Part shown: positions 12,341 to 22,300 of the stretch, in pieces
Numbering within the stretch: position 1 is the stretch's first letter
How the letters are laid out: each line of letters opens with the position of its first letter
Assembly (NCBI GenBank): GCA_009760855.2
Contig: WPIO01000037.1
Coordinates: 1,261,501-1,325,500, forward strand
DNA: 64,000 nt
Reading direction: 5' to 3'
DNA from: Cristatella mucedo
Taxonomy: Eukaryota; Bryozoa; Phylactolaemata; Cristatellidae
Translations under genes and position numbers: made by a program
The notes under the pieces: generated by a model
Database searches by the model: none
Told to the model about the DNA's origin: nothing
Seen by the model: the letters and a program-made list of their open reading frames with translations, nothing else

Positions 12341-12618
12341 TCAGCAGATCTGAGATTCAATGCATCTCTGACAAACGAACCCCAATTTCGAAGAGGACAA
12401 ATTGTCATTCCATGCGTACGTAGGGCTAGAATACATTTGAACCGCGTATTCACCAGCGCCCTTATAATTATTCGGTTCTCCTTGTGCCCAGTTACTGTAC
12501 TGATATGGTAGCGATCTAAGTGCCTTGCAGCCACAGTCCCATCTCCACCAGTTTAGAAGGGGGTTATCAGCGACTCGGTTGTACGTCAAGCCGATCCAAA
12601 CGGATAATCCCTGGAATC
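12341..12618 (-). CDS. C-type lectin domain exon (isolated)
   Basis: Minus-strand exon with a plausible acceptor (TGTTGTAG at 12619-12626) that stays open to a TGA at 12341. It encodes the second half of a C-type lectin fold: SVWIGL, then NWWRWDCG, NWAQGEPNN and AWND, ending FVCQ. The EPN and WND motifs are typical of Ca2+-dependent sugar-binding lectins. Two of the usual disulfide Cys are absent: the position before the VQM segment is Ala (EYAVQM), and no Cys follows WND (NLSSSKLG). No exon for the first half of the domain was recognised upstream, where the frame meets a stop. It could be the last exon of a divergent lectin or a decayed copy. Confidence 0.55.
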
Positions 12619-12772
12619 CTACAACACAGGAACTTCACATGGGATATCCAAACGACGGGTGGCAAAGTGCCATCTTCGACATTCGTCTCTAAAATAGGAG
12701 GCCGTCAACGATTCTCTACACTGTGCAAATTACAAGTCTATAGCTTTTTCACGTGATTTATCATTATTATTA

Positions 12773-12994
12773 TTGTCATTAAATCCTAGATCTACGAATT
12801 ATATAATAAATACACCTGTTTCTTATTCTTGGCAAAACAAGAATGCTCCACTGGTAATATTATTAAGCGTGATGGTAGTTGGTTTATCCAATTGCGTATT
12901 CCCAAGACCAAGTACAGATACTTCTGTTGTATCTGGAGAAATACATGCTATAAATACTGTTTCAACGGGAACAAATTTTAAGTATTATGCTTAA
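12773..12994 (+). CDS. Unassigned AT-rich open frame
   Basis: A 73-residue frame with a hydrophobic stretch (LVILLSVMVVGLSN) and a Ser/Thr-rich tail ending NFKYYA. Its codon use is AT-rich like the integrase relic nearby and unlike the host genes. No family recognised. It may be the C-terminus of a longer decayed gene of the island. Confidence 0.3.
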   Translation: MSLNPRSTNYIINTPVSYSWQNKNAPLVILLSVMVVGLSNCVFPRPSTDTSVVSGEIHAINTVSTGTNFKYYA

Positions 12995-13004
12995 TTCAAT
13001 TAAA

Positions 13005-13545
13005 TTCCTACTCACTGTTACTTTGTTAATAACCAACGAAACCTAAGAGTAAATATCTTTGTTAGTTATATATTCACGTGAGAAATACAAATGAACTAAT
13101 AAAACAGTACATTCTTTTATTTCTGTTGTTTTACGTTTACCTTTTACTAAAGGAAACAATTTGCAAAGACACAAATGGCTTCATGGTCTAAACAGTAATG
13201 AATGCAAAATATTCCTGAGCATCTTTTTTTGAAATATTTTCTTGTAAGACAGTATATTTTGCTAGGTTTTTCTTCAGAATACTTATTAGTAGAATAATGA
13301 CAGTCTGCAAAAATGATTTTTTTTATTGTTACGCAGGATACCATAATCAAACTCTCTTTCGGTACTATCTAGATCACAAGAGGTCACAGCGCATTTCATA
13401 TTTTAACTTCGGTCTTCGTTTAATCGTTCTAAAAATAGGACGACCCGACTCTAGATATTCAAGTCCGCTTAACGTTTTGTACCAAATCTTACAAAATATT
13501 TCCATTTCTATAGAATGTCATTTTTAACTCTAAAAGAAAAGAAAA
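13005..13545. other. AT-rich stretch with no recognised gene
   Basis: Frames at 13147-13350 (minus) and 13297-13527 (plus) overlap each other and show no motif. Composition matches the rest of the island. Confidence 0.4.
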
Positions 13546-13783
13546 AAAGGAGGAAAGTTTGATCCTGATTCAGATTTAAGCCAAGTTTCGTCTTCAAACT
13601 AAGACCAAAGGAAATTCCAAAAGGGCTCTTTAACATAGTTGCACCTAATGAAAGTCACCAAGCAGATATTTTGTATATGCCAAAAGATTCTGGATAGAAA
13701 TATGCTTTGAGTGTCGTTGATGTTGTTAGTAGATATAAAGATTCAAGCTCACTTAAAACAAAGTCTTTTAAAGGAGTAACACA

Positions 13784-13905
13784 AGCAATAATGATAACAA
13801 TGATTAACATGATAAAGCGCCCTCAGAGAACTCAGTCTCTCTCTAGGCGCTTTACATTTGCTGTAAAGTGAAATGCAATGGAATGGTAAGTAATGGAAAT
13901 TTATA
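13784..13905 (-). mobile_element. LINE family A 3' end inserted in the integrase relic
   Basis: Contains the 3' hairpin (TAAAGCGCCCTCAGAGAAC ... CTAGGCGCTTTACA) and a little 3'-UTR. The integrase homology stops just before it and resumes just after it. Confidence 0.8.
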
Positions 13906-14275
13906 CAAAAGGTCCTTTAGAATGGCCAAAGATAACAGGATAATAGGATAACAGTTGATCCAGGAACAAAGTTTAAAGGAGAGTTCATGAAAGAAATGAA
14001 AACAAGCATGAAACACGGGTAATAGAAGCTGCTAGTAAAAAGAGTGTTGCATTGGTTGAAATAATGAATCGAACAGTAGCAGAAAGAGCCTTCATTTCGC
14101 AGTATAAAAAAGAATTAGAAAGCATTAATAAAGGAGATTATGTTAGAAGCAAAGATTGGATTGATAATTTCCCTAAGATTATTGATTACTAAATAATAGC
14201 ATTATAAGCATAATTGATGAAGAACCTGCTAAAGCAATAAAAAAAGAAGTCGTAAAACTAAAGAAACCAAAATAA

Positions 14276-14895
14276 TAATAATAAGAATAATAATAATTCA
14301 CTTTATAAAGCGCCCTCAGAGAACTCAATCTCTCTCTAGGCGCTTTACATTTGCTGTAAAGTGAAATGCAATTGAATGGTAAGTAAAATCATGCTTGAAA
14401 AACAAACGAGATGAATAATATGGTTAGGGGTGACATGCACAGGGTCAGCATGCAAGTGTGGTTAGTGGCAGCATGCACAGTGTCAGCACGCATAAGCACA
14501 TCAAAGACGAATCACAGGGACCCACTAAATGCTGTCCTAAATAGGTGTGTTTTTAGGTTCCTTTTAAATGTGGTCAGGTCAGGGGATGTTTTAACGCAGG
14601 TCGGGAGGGAGTTCCAGGCTTTGGGAGCATATGAACTAAATGCACGGTCTCCAAAGGATTTAAGGTTTGTACGAGGTATTTCTAGACTGTTGGATTCCGA
14701 GAAGCGGGTGGTACGATGCTTGGCCTGATGGGGTAGTATATCTGACAGATAGGCTGGAGCCATAGAATGAAGGGATCTAAAAGTGAGCAACAAAACCTTG
14801 AAGTCAATCCGTTGATTGACTGGTAGCCAGTGCAGGTCGGCGAGAAGTGGAGTAATGTGGCAACTGCGACGCTCACGACATACCGTAGAGAAGTA
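14276..14895 (-). mobile_element. LINE family A 3' half inserted in the integrase relic
   Basis: An (AAT)n tail, the 3' hairpin, the 3'-UTR, then an antisense RT C-terminus. The minus-strand frame from 14512 upward reads the SLEIPRTNLKSFGDRAFSSY and [20 protein letters not shown] blocks. It is 5' truncated within the RT and followed directly by integrase C-terminal sequence. Confidence 0.85.
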
Positions 14896-15109
14896 GGAGA
14901 ACAAGAAAAATGATTAGTACTTGGAACAATTGTTAGATATTTATTAGAAACAGGTGAAGGAGAAGATGAAATGAGAAGAAGAGCTACAGATCCGATGTGG
15001 AGTTTAACTAAACATATTATTGTTAGAATAATGGTAATGAAAGACCAACCGGTACTATAATGGGTCAATGATTATACAAAACGTTTTGTTAGAGAAGAGC
15101 TACAAGTAA

Positions 15110-15320
15110 TTAAACAGGAGTAGCTTCTCTCTGTGAACATTACATTACAATACCTTCAACATTTTCTGTTGTAATTACTTTATCAGATAAAGCATGTGTC
15201 ATCTTGGAAATAAATTTGGAATTTGATTCTAGAGTAGATCTTTTTCTCTTGCCGATTTCTGCAAGAACACCAACTGCCACTATCATTACAGATAGTGCTG
15301 AAAAAGATGAGACTAAATGA
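15110..15320 (-). pseudogene. Relic frame with a membrane segment next to the integrase
   Basis: The minus strand reads a hydrophobic segment (SSFSALSVMIVAVGVLAEIG) followed by a basic, Lys/Ser-rich tail ending near VEGIVM and a stop. Upstream the reading continues only with a frameshift. It is AT-rich like the integrase. No family recognised. Confidence 0.4.
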
Positions 15321-15564
15321 GTAATATCTGGTAATTATCGAATACATATATACTATAAATTGCTACTCCTAAGGCTATTACTGTGTTTACAACTTTGATT
15401 ATGTATCTAATCTTCGTTAGATTTATCAGACATGACCTAACTTTAGTATTATATTGCATACTCCTTCATATCTTTGGTTAAAATATTTTTTCTTAATTCT
15501 GTCATTTTCTCCTATATAAGTTTAAAGTTTTATTTTCTCGGAAAAGGAAAAAATTTGATTTAGT

Positions 15565-16167
15565 ATTTACACTAAGTCTGGTGGAGTACGTAGAGTAGTA
15601 TGTGATTTTACCTTATTGCAGACCCACACTCAGCTAAGGAATTTTCAAATGAGGCCGAGAGTAGTACAGTTTTGAATCTTATGGAGACAGGGACTCGAGG
15701 AAGCACGAGGCAAGCGAACGGAGTGAGCTTGGTGATGTGCGAAGATCGAGCCGTAGGCTACATAACATTCAAAACTATGCTACTAACCCTAGCCTGGCTG
15801 CGGTGAGGCGCATCTTTTAAAATCGACGGTTTATAAAATGTCTTATACTACAAGAAACAGCTTGAATCAAGGAAGGCTGAGACTTCTAATGCGAGATAGT
15901 TTATGCGAGCTGCTAATCGTTTTTCGCCGCATTGTGGGAGCACGACAGTTGAAATCCCGACCCCACTACCGACCAATGGCAGCCGCCGTCTCAGAAACTG
16001 AGAACGCGCGATCTATTTTGGAGCTATTGGTTCGCTAAGGTGTGCGCTATATCACTGTCCAACTTGTTTTCAATGCGAGCTCGTTGCGTACTGCGAGAGG
16101 ATAGCCCGCAGGTTAGCAGCCGCCTAGCAACAAACTGCAACAAACAGCGAGTCCCGCACTCCTGGTT
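15565..16167 (+). promoter_or_regulatory. Upstream region of CHFR
   Basis: Composition returns to that of the host. It holds the presumed CHFR promoter and 5'-UTR, but no TATA box or other definite element was seen. The frame at 15838-16038 has no recognised similarity. Confidence 0.35.
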
Positions 16168-16312
16168 ATGGCGGAGCCGCACAAGGGTGTTGCCGGCACC
16201 GGTGCGTGTGTGAGCGCGTGGGCTCGCCTTGTACGACTAAAGGTGGCTATCGATGATAAAGACGATGTGGTATACATAATTAAAGATAAGTTCCACATCG
16301 GCAGAAGTCCGG
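16168..16312 (+). CDS. CHFR: CHFR exon 1, start of FHA domain
   Basis: The ATG at 16168 begins MAEPHKGVAG. AWARLVRL and FHIGRSP follow, the latter being the first FHA signature (GR). Donor CCGG|GTAACT, phase 1. The start is chosen because it gives the usual short leader before the FHA domain. Confidence 0.9.
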
Positions 16313-19300
16313 GTAACTACGCAGCTACGCGTGCCTGCTTGTGTTGCCGCTCAAACTTTCGCCGTGCTTCGCTCAACCTTGGCCGGTCCGTGCTGTACAT
16401 TTTGTGTGTATACCCTGGATTTATGACTTGCAAAATGTTTCTTAATGTCCATGATGCAAAACGATTTTGGCGGCTTCATGCGAAACTATTACCGATTGTT
16501 CTCGGATAAAGTCACTTGCAGTGCTGTTGCACCAATAGTGTTGCACCGATGCTGTTGCACCGATATTGGTGCCGATTTGTTACCCACTTGCAATTTAGTT
16601 AGTATGCATTGTCAGGAGTCTTTGTTTGTAAGCCTTCTTTCCAGCGTCGTTCCAGCTTCCAAGCAAGCTGCTGCAGCCTTGTGCACTAGTGGGTGTGGCA
16701 CAAGTGAGCGACCAGCTGGTGGGGGTGGGTACTGCGCCCGAGCTTGCTGTTCATGCTCGTCCCGACGTTCGGAGTCGCGCTGTGCGTGCGGTTGTTCGAT
16801 GCGCCGTGCATCTTAAAAGCGTCTCTTTCTCTCTAGTGAGCTTTTCCCTGAGCCCGCGCCTTAGCCGATCGCCATATTTCGATATCAGGCAGTGAGCGAA
16901 CAGATGGACGGGTGTGTGTGGGCAGTGCGTTTGGAATTTTCACTCAAGCTACCTCTGCATTTAAGCACAATTGGATGCTGGGAAATCCTGACCAAACCAT
17001 TGGGATGGTGGTCCATAAGGCAAGCGTGTCTCCTCGATGAACCGCCGGGCTTTCCCTAGCCCGGGGAGGAAGCCCAAGGCACCGCTGGAGGATTTTGCTT
17101 AGATCCAGCTCATCTACATGGAAAGTGCACCAGCTGTCTTGCCTACAATGTAGGTGACTACGTTTATGGCCAGGGATATCTGAGATTTATGTGCTGATTT
17201 TTAGTCTCTAGCCCCTGCCACCATCATCACTGAGGCCCAGCAGAAATCGATACTAGGGACTGCAGGGTCTAAAGGGATCAGCTAGACACCAATCACGCCG
17301 TCGCTCCGACAATGTATAGGCCTCTTCACTCTGTTTCCTCCTGTCATGCTGCCTACTCATCTGACTCGGGTCGTTTAGTAGTGCCTTAATCAATCTCAGA
17401 TCATTCTTCGGTGGCTGTATCTTTCGTTCCTATCCATCTAAAGCCTGTTACTATCTACCGACTGTCATCACGACATTTGACAAGGCTTGATTTGACGAGA
17501 TTCGAAGTGAAGCTAACAACCCAATCTATTCCTCCTAGCATTTGTTCTGTCGATGTGAATCGTCGTGTATGCGCTTAGGCATGCTGCAATTGTGTATGCT
17601 ATCATCAGTAATCAGTCGGTTTGTTTCCATTCCAATCCCGTAAAGTGCTTAGAAAGAGAACGGGTTCTATCAGGCTGCTATGTGAATCTAATAATAATGA
17701 TATCATTATTATTATAAAGGTTCTCTCGTATGACGATCACATCATAGCTGATGTAGCCGTAATGGCTCACTAGGTACGGTGGTTGCTTTTCACGACCTCG
17801 GCCCTTAGGTTGTGGGTTCGAATCCTGTGGTGGGCGATCCTTTATCGCCGCTGCAAGCGGTGGGGATAGCCGTCAAGGCTCTTCTGTCGCTTTGCAAAAA
17901 GAGGCTGTTAAATCAGCTTGTATTTATTTCTATTTATGTAGGAAGGGCCTCATCATTAACAAGTTACTCTGAACGTGTAATGGGAAAACATAGTGCCTAT
18001 CGGATATTGGCGGATTTTGGGAAAACATTCTTTGCTGCTACATTTGTGTGTACCCAGGCTTGGGCCTTGTGCATAATGGTTTCTAAGGCTCCTTGCTTAG
18101 ACTTGTGTGCAGGTTGTATTTGTATCCTGCTATTTCTCATGTCGGATTATCCTGTAGACAATGATCTCTCATTGGCTGCTAATATTAATGTCTCGAGCAA
18201 GCACGGCTTCATTAGCAAGGAAGACTACAACAAGGCTATCTACTCGGATTTGAGGTAAGCTGACATCCTACAGATTGTAAGCTCCATGTTTAGTATTACT
18301 TGTCTCTCTGCTATGCTTGCTGGTCAACCTTGTAATACTATGAATTGCTCATTTGAGTTACCCACTCTGAACTTCGTGTCGTATGGCTGGCTTGGGGTGA
18401 CTTGTTTAATAATAATAATAATATTGCACTTGATAAAGTGCCCTCAGAGAACTCAATCTCTTCCTAGGCGCTTTACATTTGCTGAAAAGGGAAACGTGAT
18501 TGAATCGTGAGTAATTTCATGCTTGATAAACAACATGAACAACGTGGTTAGGGGTGACATGCAGAGGGTCAGCATGCATATGTGGTTAGTGGCAGCATGC
18601 ACAGTGTCAGCACACATAAGCACATGAAGGACGAATCACGGGGACCCACTAAATGCTGTCCTAAATAGGTTTGTTTTTAAATGTGGTCAAGTCAAGGGAT
18701 GTTCTGACGCAAGTCGGGAGTGAGTTCCAGGCTTTGGGAGCATACGAACTAAATGCACCGTCTCCAAAGGATTTGAGATTTGTACGAGGTCTAGATAAAC
18801 AGTTAGATTCCCAAAAGCAGGTGGTACGATGCTTGGCCTGATGGGGGAGTATATCTGAGAGATAGGCTGGAGCCAAAGAATGAAGTGACCTAAAAGTGAG
18901 CAACAAAACCTTGAAATCGATCCGTTGCTTGACTTGTAGCCAGTGCAGGTCGGCGAGAAGTGGTGTGATGTGGCAACTGCGATGCTCACGGCAGACAAGC
19001 CTAGCTGCGGAAGTTTGCACCAGCTGTAATCGCCTGATTGCACATGCCGGTAGGCCAGCAAGCAGCGAGTTACAGAAGCCAAGTCGGGATGTCACAAATG
19101 CATGGATCAACTTAGACGTGGTATCCTTATCTAAACAATCCCGAATACTAGCAATGTTAAGTAGCTGAAAGTAGGTGAATTTGACTGCGGAGCTTTGTAA
19201 GTGTCGGAGAGGGTAGTGGGGCTTTCTGGCTGTGTCAATAATTTAATTCTCAGAGCAGCTTGGACGAGCCTTGATGGCGCAAAATCATTAATGATGGTTG

Positions 19301-22300
19301 TCTCCGCAGTTCGAATGGAACATTGGTGGACGGTAAGAAACTAGTGAAAGGAATGACTACTGAGCTGAAGAGTGGTGACGAGATTCATTTCGTGTTCAAG
19401 AAGAACTCGGGTGATAGTAAGTACCGCTAAGCACGTCACTAGGAAGAGTTGCTACATCGTACTGCATTAATGTGACTTTGTGCTATCTTTGCTGGAACGT
19501 TTATGGAAGTGAATTCCAAAGCATTAACCAACTTAAGTCTACGATTACTCGTTTTACTTTCACAGATGTTGCATACACGTTTGAGATACTTCCTATATCA
19601 TCAGATGTTGGAGCATCCACTCTTGATTATGACAACGATTTCGAGGATGATGCACCAGCTGACGAGAAGCCACAGGCTCGTAAGGCCTCTTTTTCTCTAA
19701 ACGAAATATAATTAAATCTCTCATCTGTAAATGCAGTGCAGGAACCGTGTGCATTTGTGTCATTGATCGCCATCGATATTTTAGCGTGTAGCAATTTGCA
19801 GCATCGCTTTTTGTTGCTGTGTTTTATGACGTCAAGGCATAAGGTTTAACTGTGCTCGAAAGCTGTTTTAGCTACTTGGTGGTAGGCACTACTAAATAAA
19901 GGTGTACCCATGGCAATCACGCCGGCCATTATGTGATTAATCATGGATCTGTATGTGATAAGTAAGCACAGTTAAGCATGTCGGTCAAAATGAGTGACTC
20001 GGTGTTGCTCTTGCTGCTTATATACTTTTTTATAGCTAATTTAGCTATACAATAATATAGCTAATTTTACCTGATTTATATTTCGGCAGAAGTGCCTTAA
20101 CGGCTTCCACCACCGATTGCAGTGTGCGATTGAAGATTACTTGCGACAGGACTCAAAACCCACGATCTGAGTCGTAAAGTGCAAGTTAAGCCCCATACCC
20201 CTGGGCTAAGACCCAAGCTAAATGAGGTTATGGATTCAACTGCAGATGACGACTTGACATATTCCTTTGTCTATATTAGTGCTTCAATATTGCTTTGAGG
20301 TGCTTAAGGGAATATCAAGAAAATACTTGTTAAAATTTGTCCGACAATCGAATATTTGTTTAGGGTACCTTACAAAAGACAACAAATATGTTAGAACTGG
20401 GGTTGGAAGTTGTGAGACTTCCGCACAAAAGAAAAAGTGATTATGCAAACCACGTCTAACCTAGATTTAAATCGAATGCAACACATCTACAGTTAAGCAA
20501 AATTACCCATCTGCACCATGTACTACTTTTATCCTAACTTAATGAAACCTTGGTAGATTGAGATACGTGTGTTAAGCTTGTTGAGGTGGGTTCTTGTGAC
20601 TTTTGTACAGCTTCATTTCCAGTGTAGGTTTGTGCCTCGTAAAATCCATAACTCGGCTAATACTTCACATATCAAAGTGAAATTTGAAATGTGAGTTCAG
20701 CTGGGTGTGCTTTAACCGACTCAAGAACAATTTCTGATTTCGGTTGGACAGATTTTTCTGTATATGTCATCAAATGTCCTTGAGCTTTATTTTTCATAAT
20801 CATGAATTCTGCATTCGGCCGCCTGGGAGGCGCAGTGGTGTGCGCCCGTGGTGTCTACTGTGGCTTGCCACCCAGGTTGCCATGCTGTACAGCTCGCCAC
20901 GCCACTTGTAGGGCTGCTGCCCACCGACAGAGTTGACTGCGATAGAGATGCTCCGGGCACCGAAGCCAAGCGGCCGCGTCTGGTCGATAGTGATGACCTC
21001 GAGGAAACAATGAAGTGTCCCATCTGCCAGGAGATCTTGCACGGCTGTGTAAGGTAGAGCATTTGTGTCGCGATGCACGGCTGTGTAAGGTAGTGCGTTT
21101 GTGTCGCGATCCTGCTTTGCCTCTTTCTTGTTCAGCTGCCAGGTTGATTGCTCTCACTGCTCGGTCACGGCACACCGATCCGACATTAGGCACGCTCATA
21201 GGTATAGAATCATGGCATGGAATTAGGACATCATTTAGCTACGATCGACATGGAATGGCAGGCACCTTTTTGCCACATCGTCTGCATGCACACTCACTGT
21301 TATCTGCTTGTCACAATTCATTTAGTCCATTCTTGAGAGATTGAAAGAAGCCCAAGTTTGAAACCGCACGCATGTTCGTGCAAATCTTTCGTACAAGTAG
21401 GTCCGGCATGGCAGATCAAGTCGGCCAGCTGCATGCAGATCCTGTGTTAGCTAGCCGACGATTTACATCCCAAAGTGTGCCGTGGACAGAAAAGTATCCA
21501 TACACAGATTCCGCCTCTGTTGTTCGTGTAATTCATTAGAAGAGTTATCAGTGTTGATGCCTAGCGAAATTTATTTATAACAAATTAGAGTCACGCATGT
21601 GCAGATTCGGCAAGCCATCTTTTTTATGTGCCTGCCACCGCCCCTCGGGCAGTTCAGCTGTGAAGTGTTTCTACTCTGGTGTTTCTTTTTAGTTTGCAGC
21701 CATGCCTGCACACCTTCTGCGGTGGATGTTATGCAGAATGGAAGCCAGTGTCGAATCAGTGCCCAACGGTATGGTAAATTTATCAATTACTGCCACTCGG
21801 GGGTACTGGCCGACCCTCTCAGTCGGCCTGGCAGCTGCAGTGTAATTATAATAAAAAATGTATTTTGTATAGCACCCCAAGAGAATTTAATCTCTGTTTG
21901 GGCACTTCTGCAACTAATGCTCTATTCACAGAGTGGTTACTGGCAAGCCGAAAGGCACTAATTGATGTGCACCGCCAACTGATGCACTGCTTCTTTACCC
22001 CAGAGGACTTTTAGCTGGCTGGCTTCTTGAAAAACCCTCCCCCTGTCTTTATGTAGAAAGTTCCTGACGGTATGATGTGTTGATAGTACCATGTGCTGAT
22101 GATACGATGTGTTGATGATATTATGGTATGCTGTGTTTGGCAGTCTTACTGAGGTGCTGCTATTTTGACCACGCCAGCCTGCTGTTCAATCGACCTTCCA
22201 TTGCTGAGCCTTGCCGTAGTGGTGGTGGTGGCTTTGTCCCATAGTTACTGCGCCTGTACGTGTGCTCTTGTGATTAGAGCCTGCGGGGGAAACCTACATT

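Larger units (their letters stand above)
13560..15121 (+). pseudogene. Decayed rve/DDE-type integrase, interrupted by two LINEs
   Basis: Three collinear pieces resemble an integrase family found scattered in animals, fungi and large mobile elements. Piece 1 (about 13600-13783) has NESHQADILYMP followed by YALSVVDVVSRYK, with the first catalytic Asp in HQAD. Piece 2 (about 13906-14275) has YTKGPLEWPK, VDPGTKFKGEF (second Asp region), NRTVAERAF and RSKDWIDNFPKI. Piece 3 (about 14903-15121) has RRRATDPMWSL and KRFVREELQVI, a C-terminal signature. LINE A fragments separate the pieces at about 13784-13905 and 14276-14895. Several internal stops and frameshifts mean it is inactive. AT-rich codon use differs from host genes. 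Confidence 0.75.
12750..15560. mobile_element. AT-rich island carrying an integrase relic
   Basis: Base composition shifts sharply to AT-rich compared with both flanks. It contains the rve-type integrase pieces (plus strand), a membrane-segment frame (minus strand, about 15110-15320), an unassigned open frame at 12773-12994, and two LINE A insertions. No terminal inverted repeats were found by eye, so the borders are approximate. A viral, Polinton-like or other self-synthesising element is a possible source; this is inference from the integrase and composition. Confidence 0.55.

Noticed and set aside
14411-14728. Plus-strand frame in the LINE copy (also at 28921-29169 and 18896-19168)
   Set aside because: It is the antisense shadow of the LINE RT C-terminus, which reads on the minus strand.
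17763-17825. tRNA gene
   Set aside because: Box A and box B are present, but no cloverleaf completes; the unit is repeated as a SINE.
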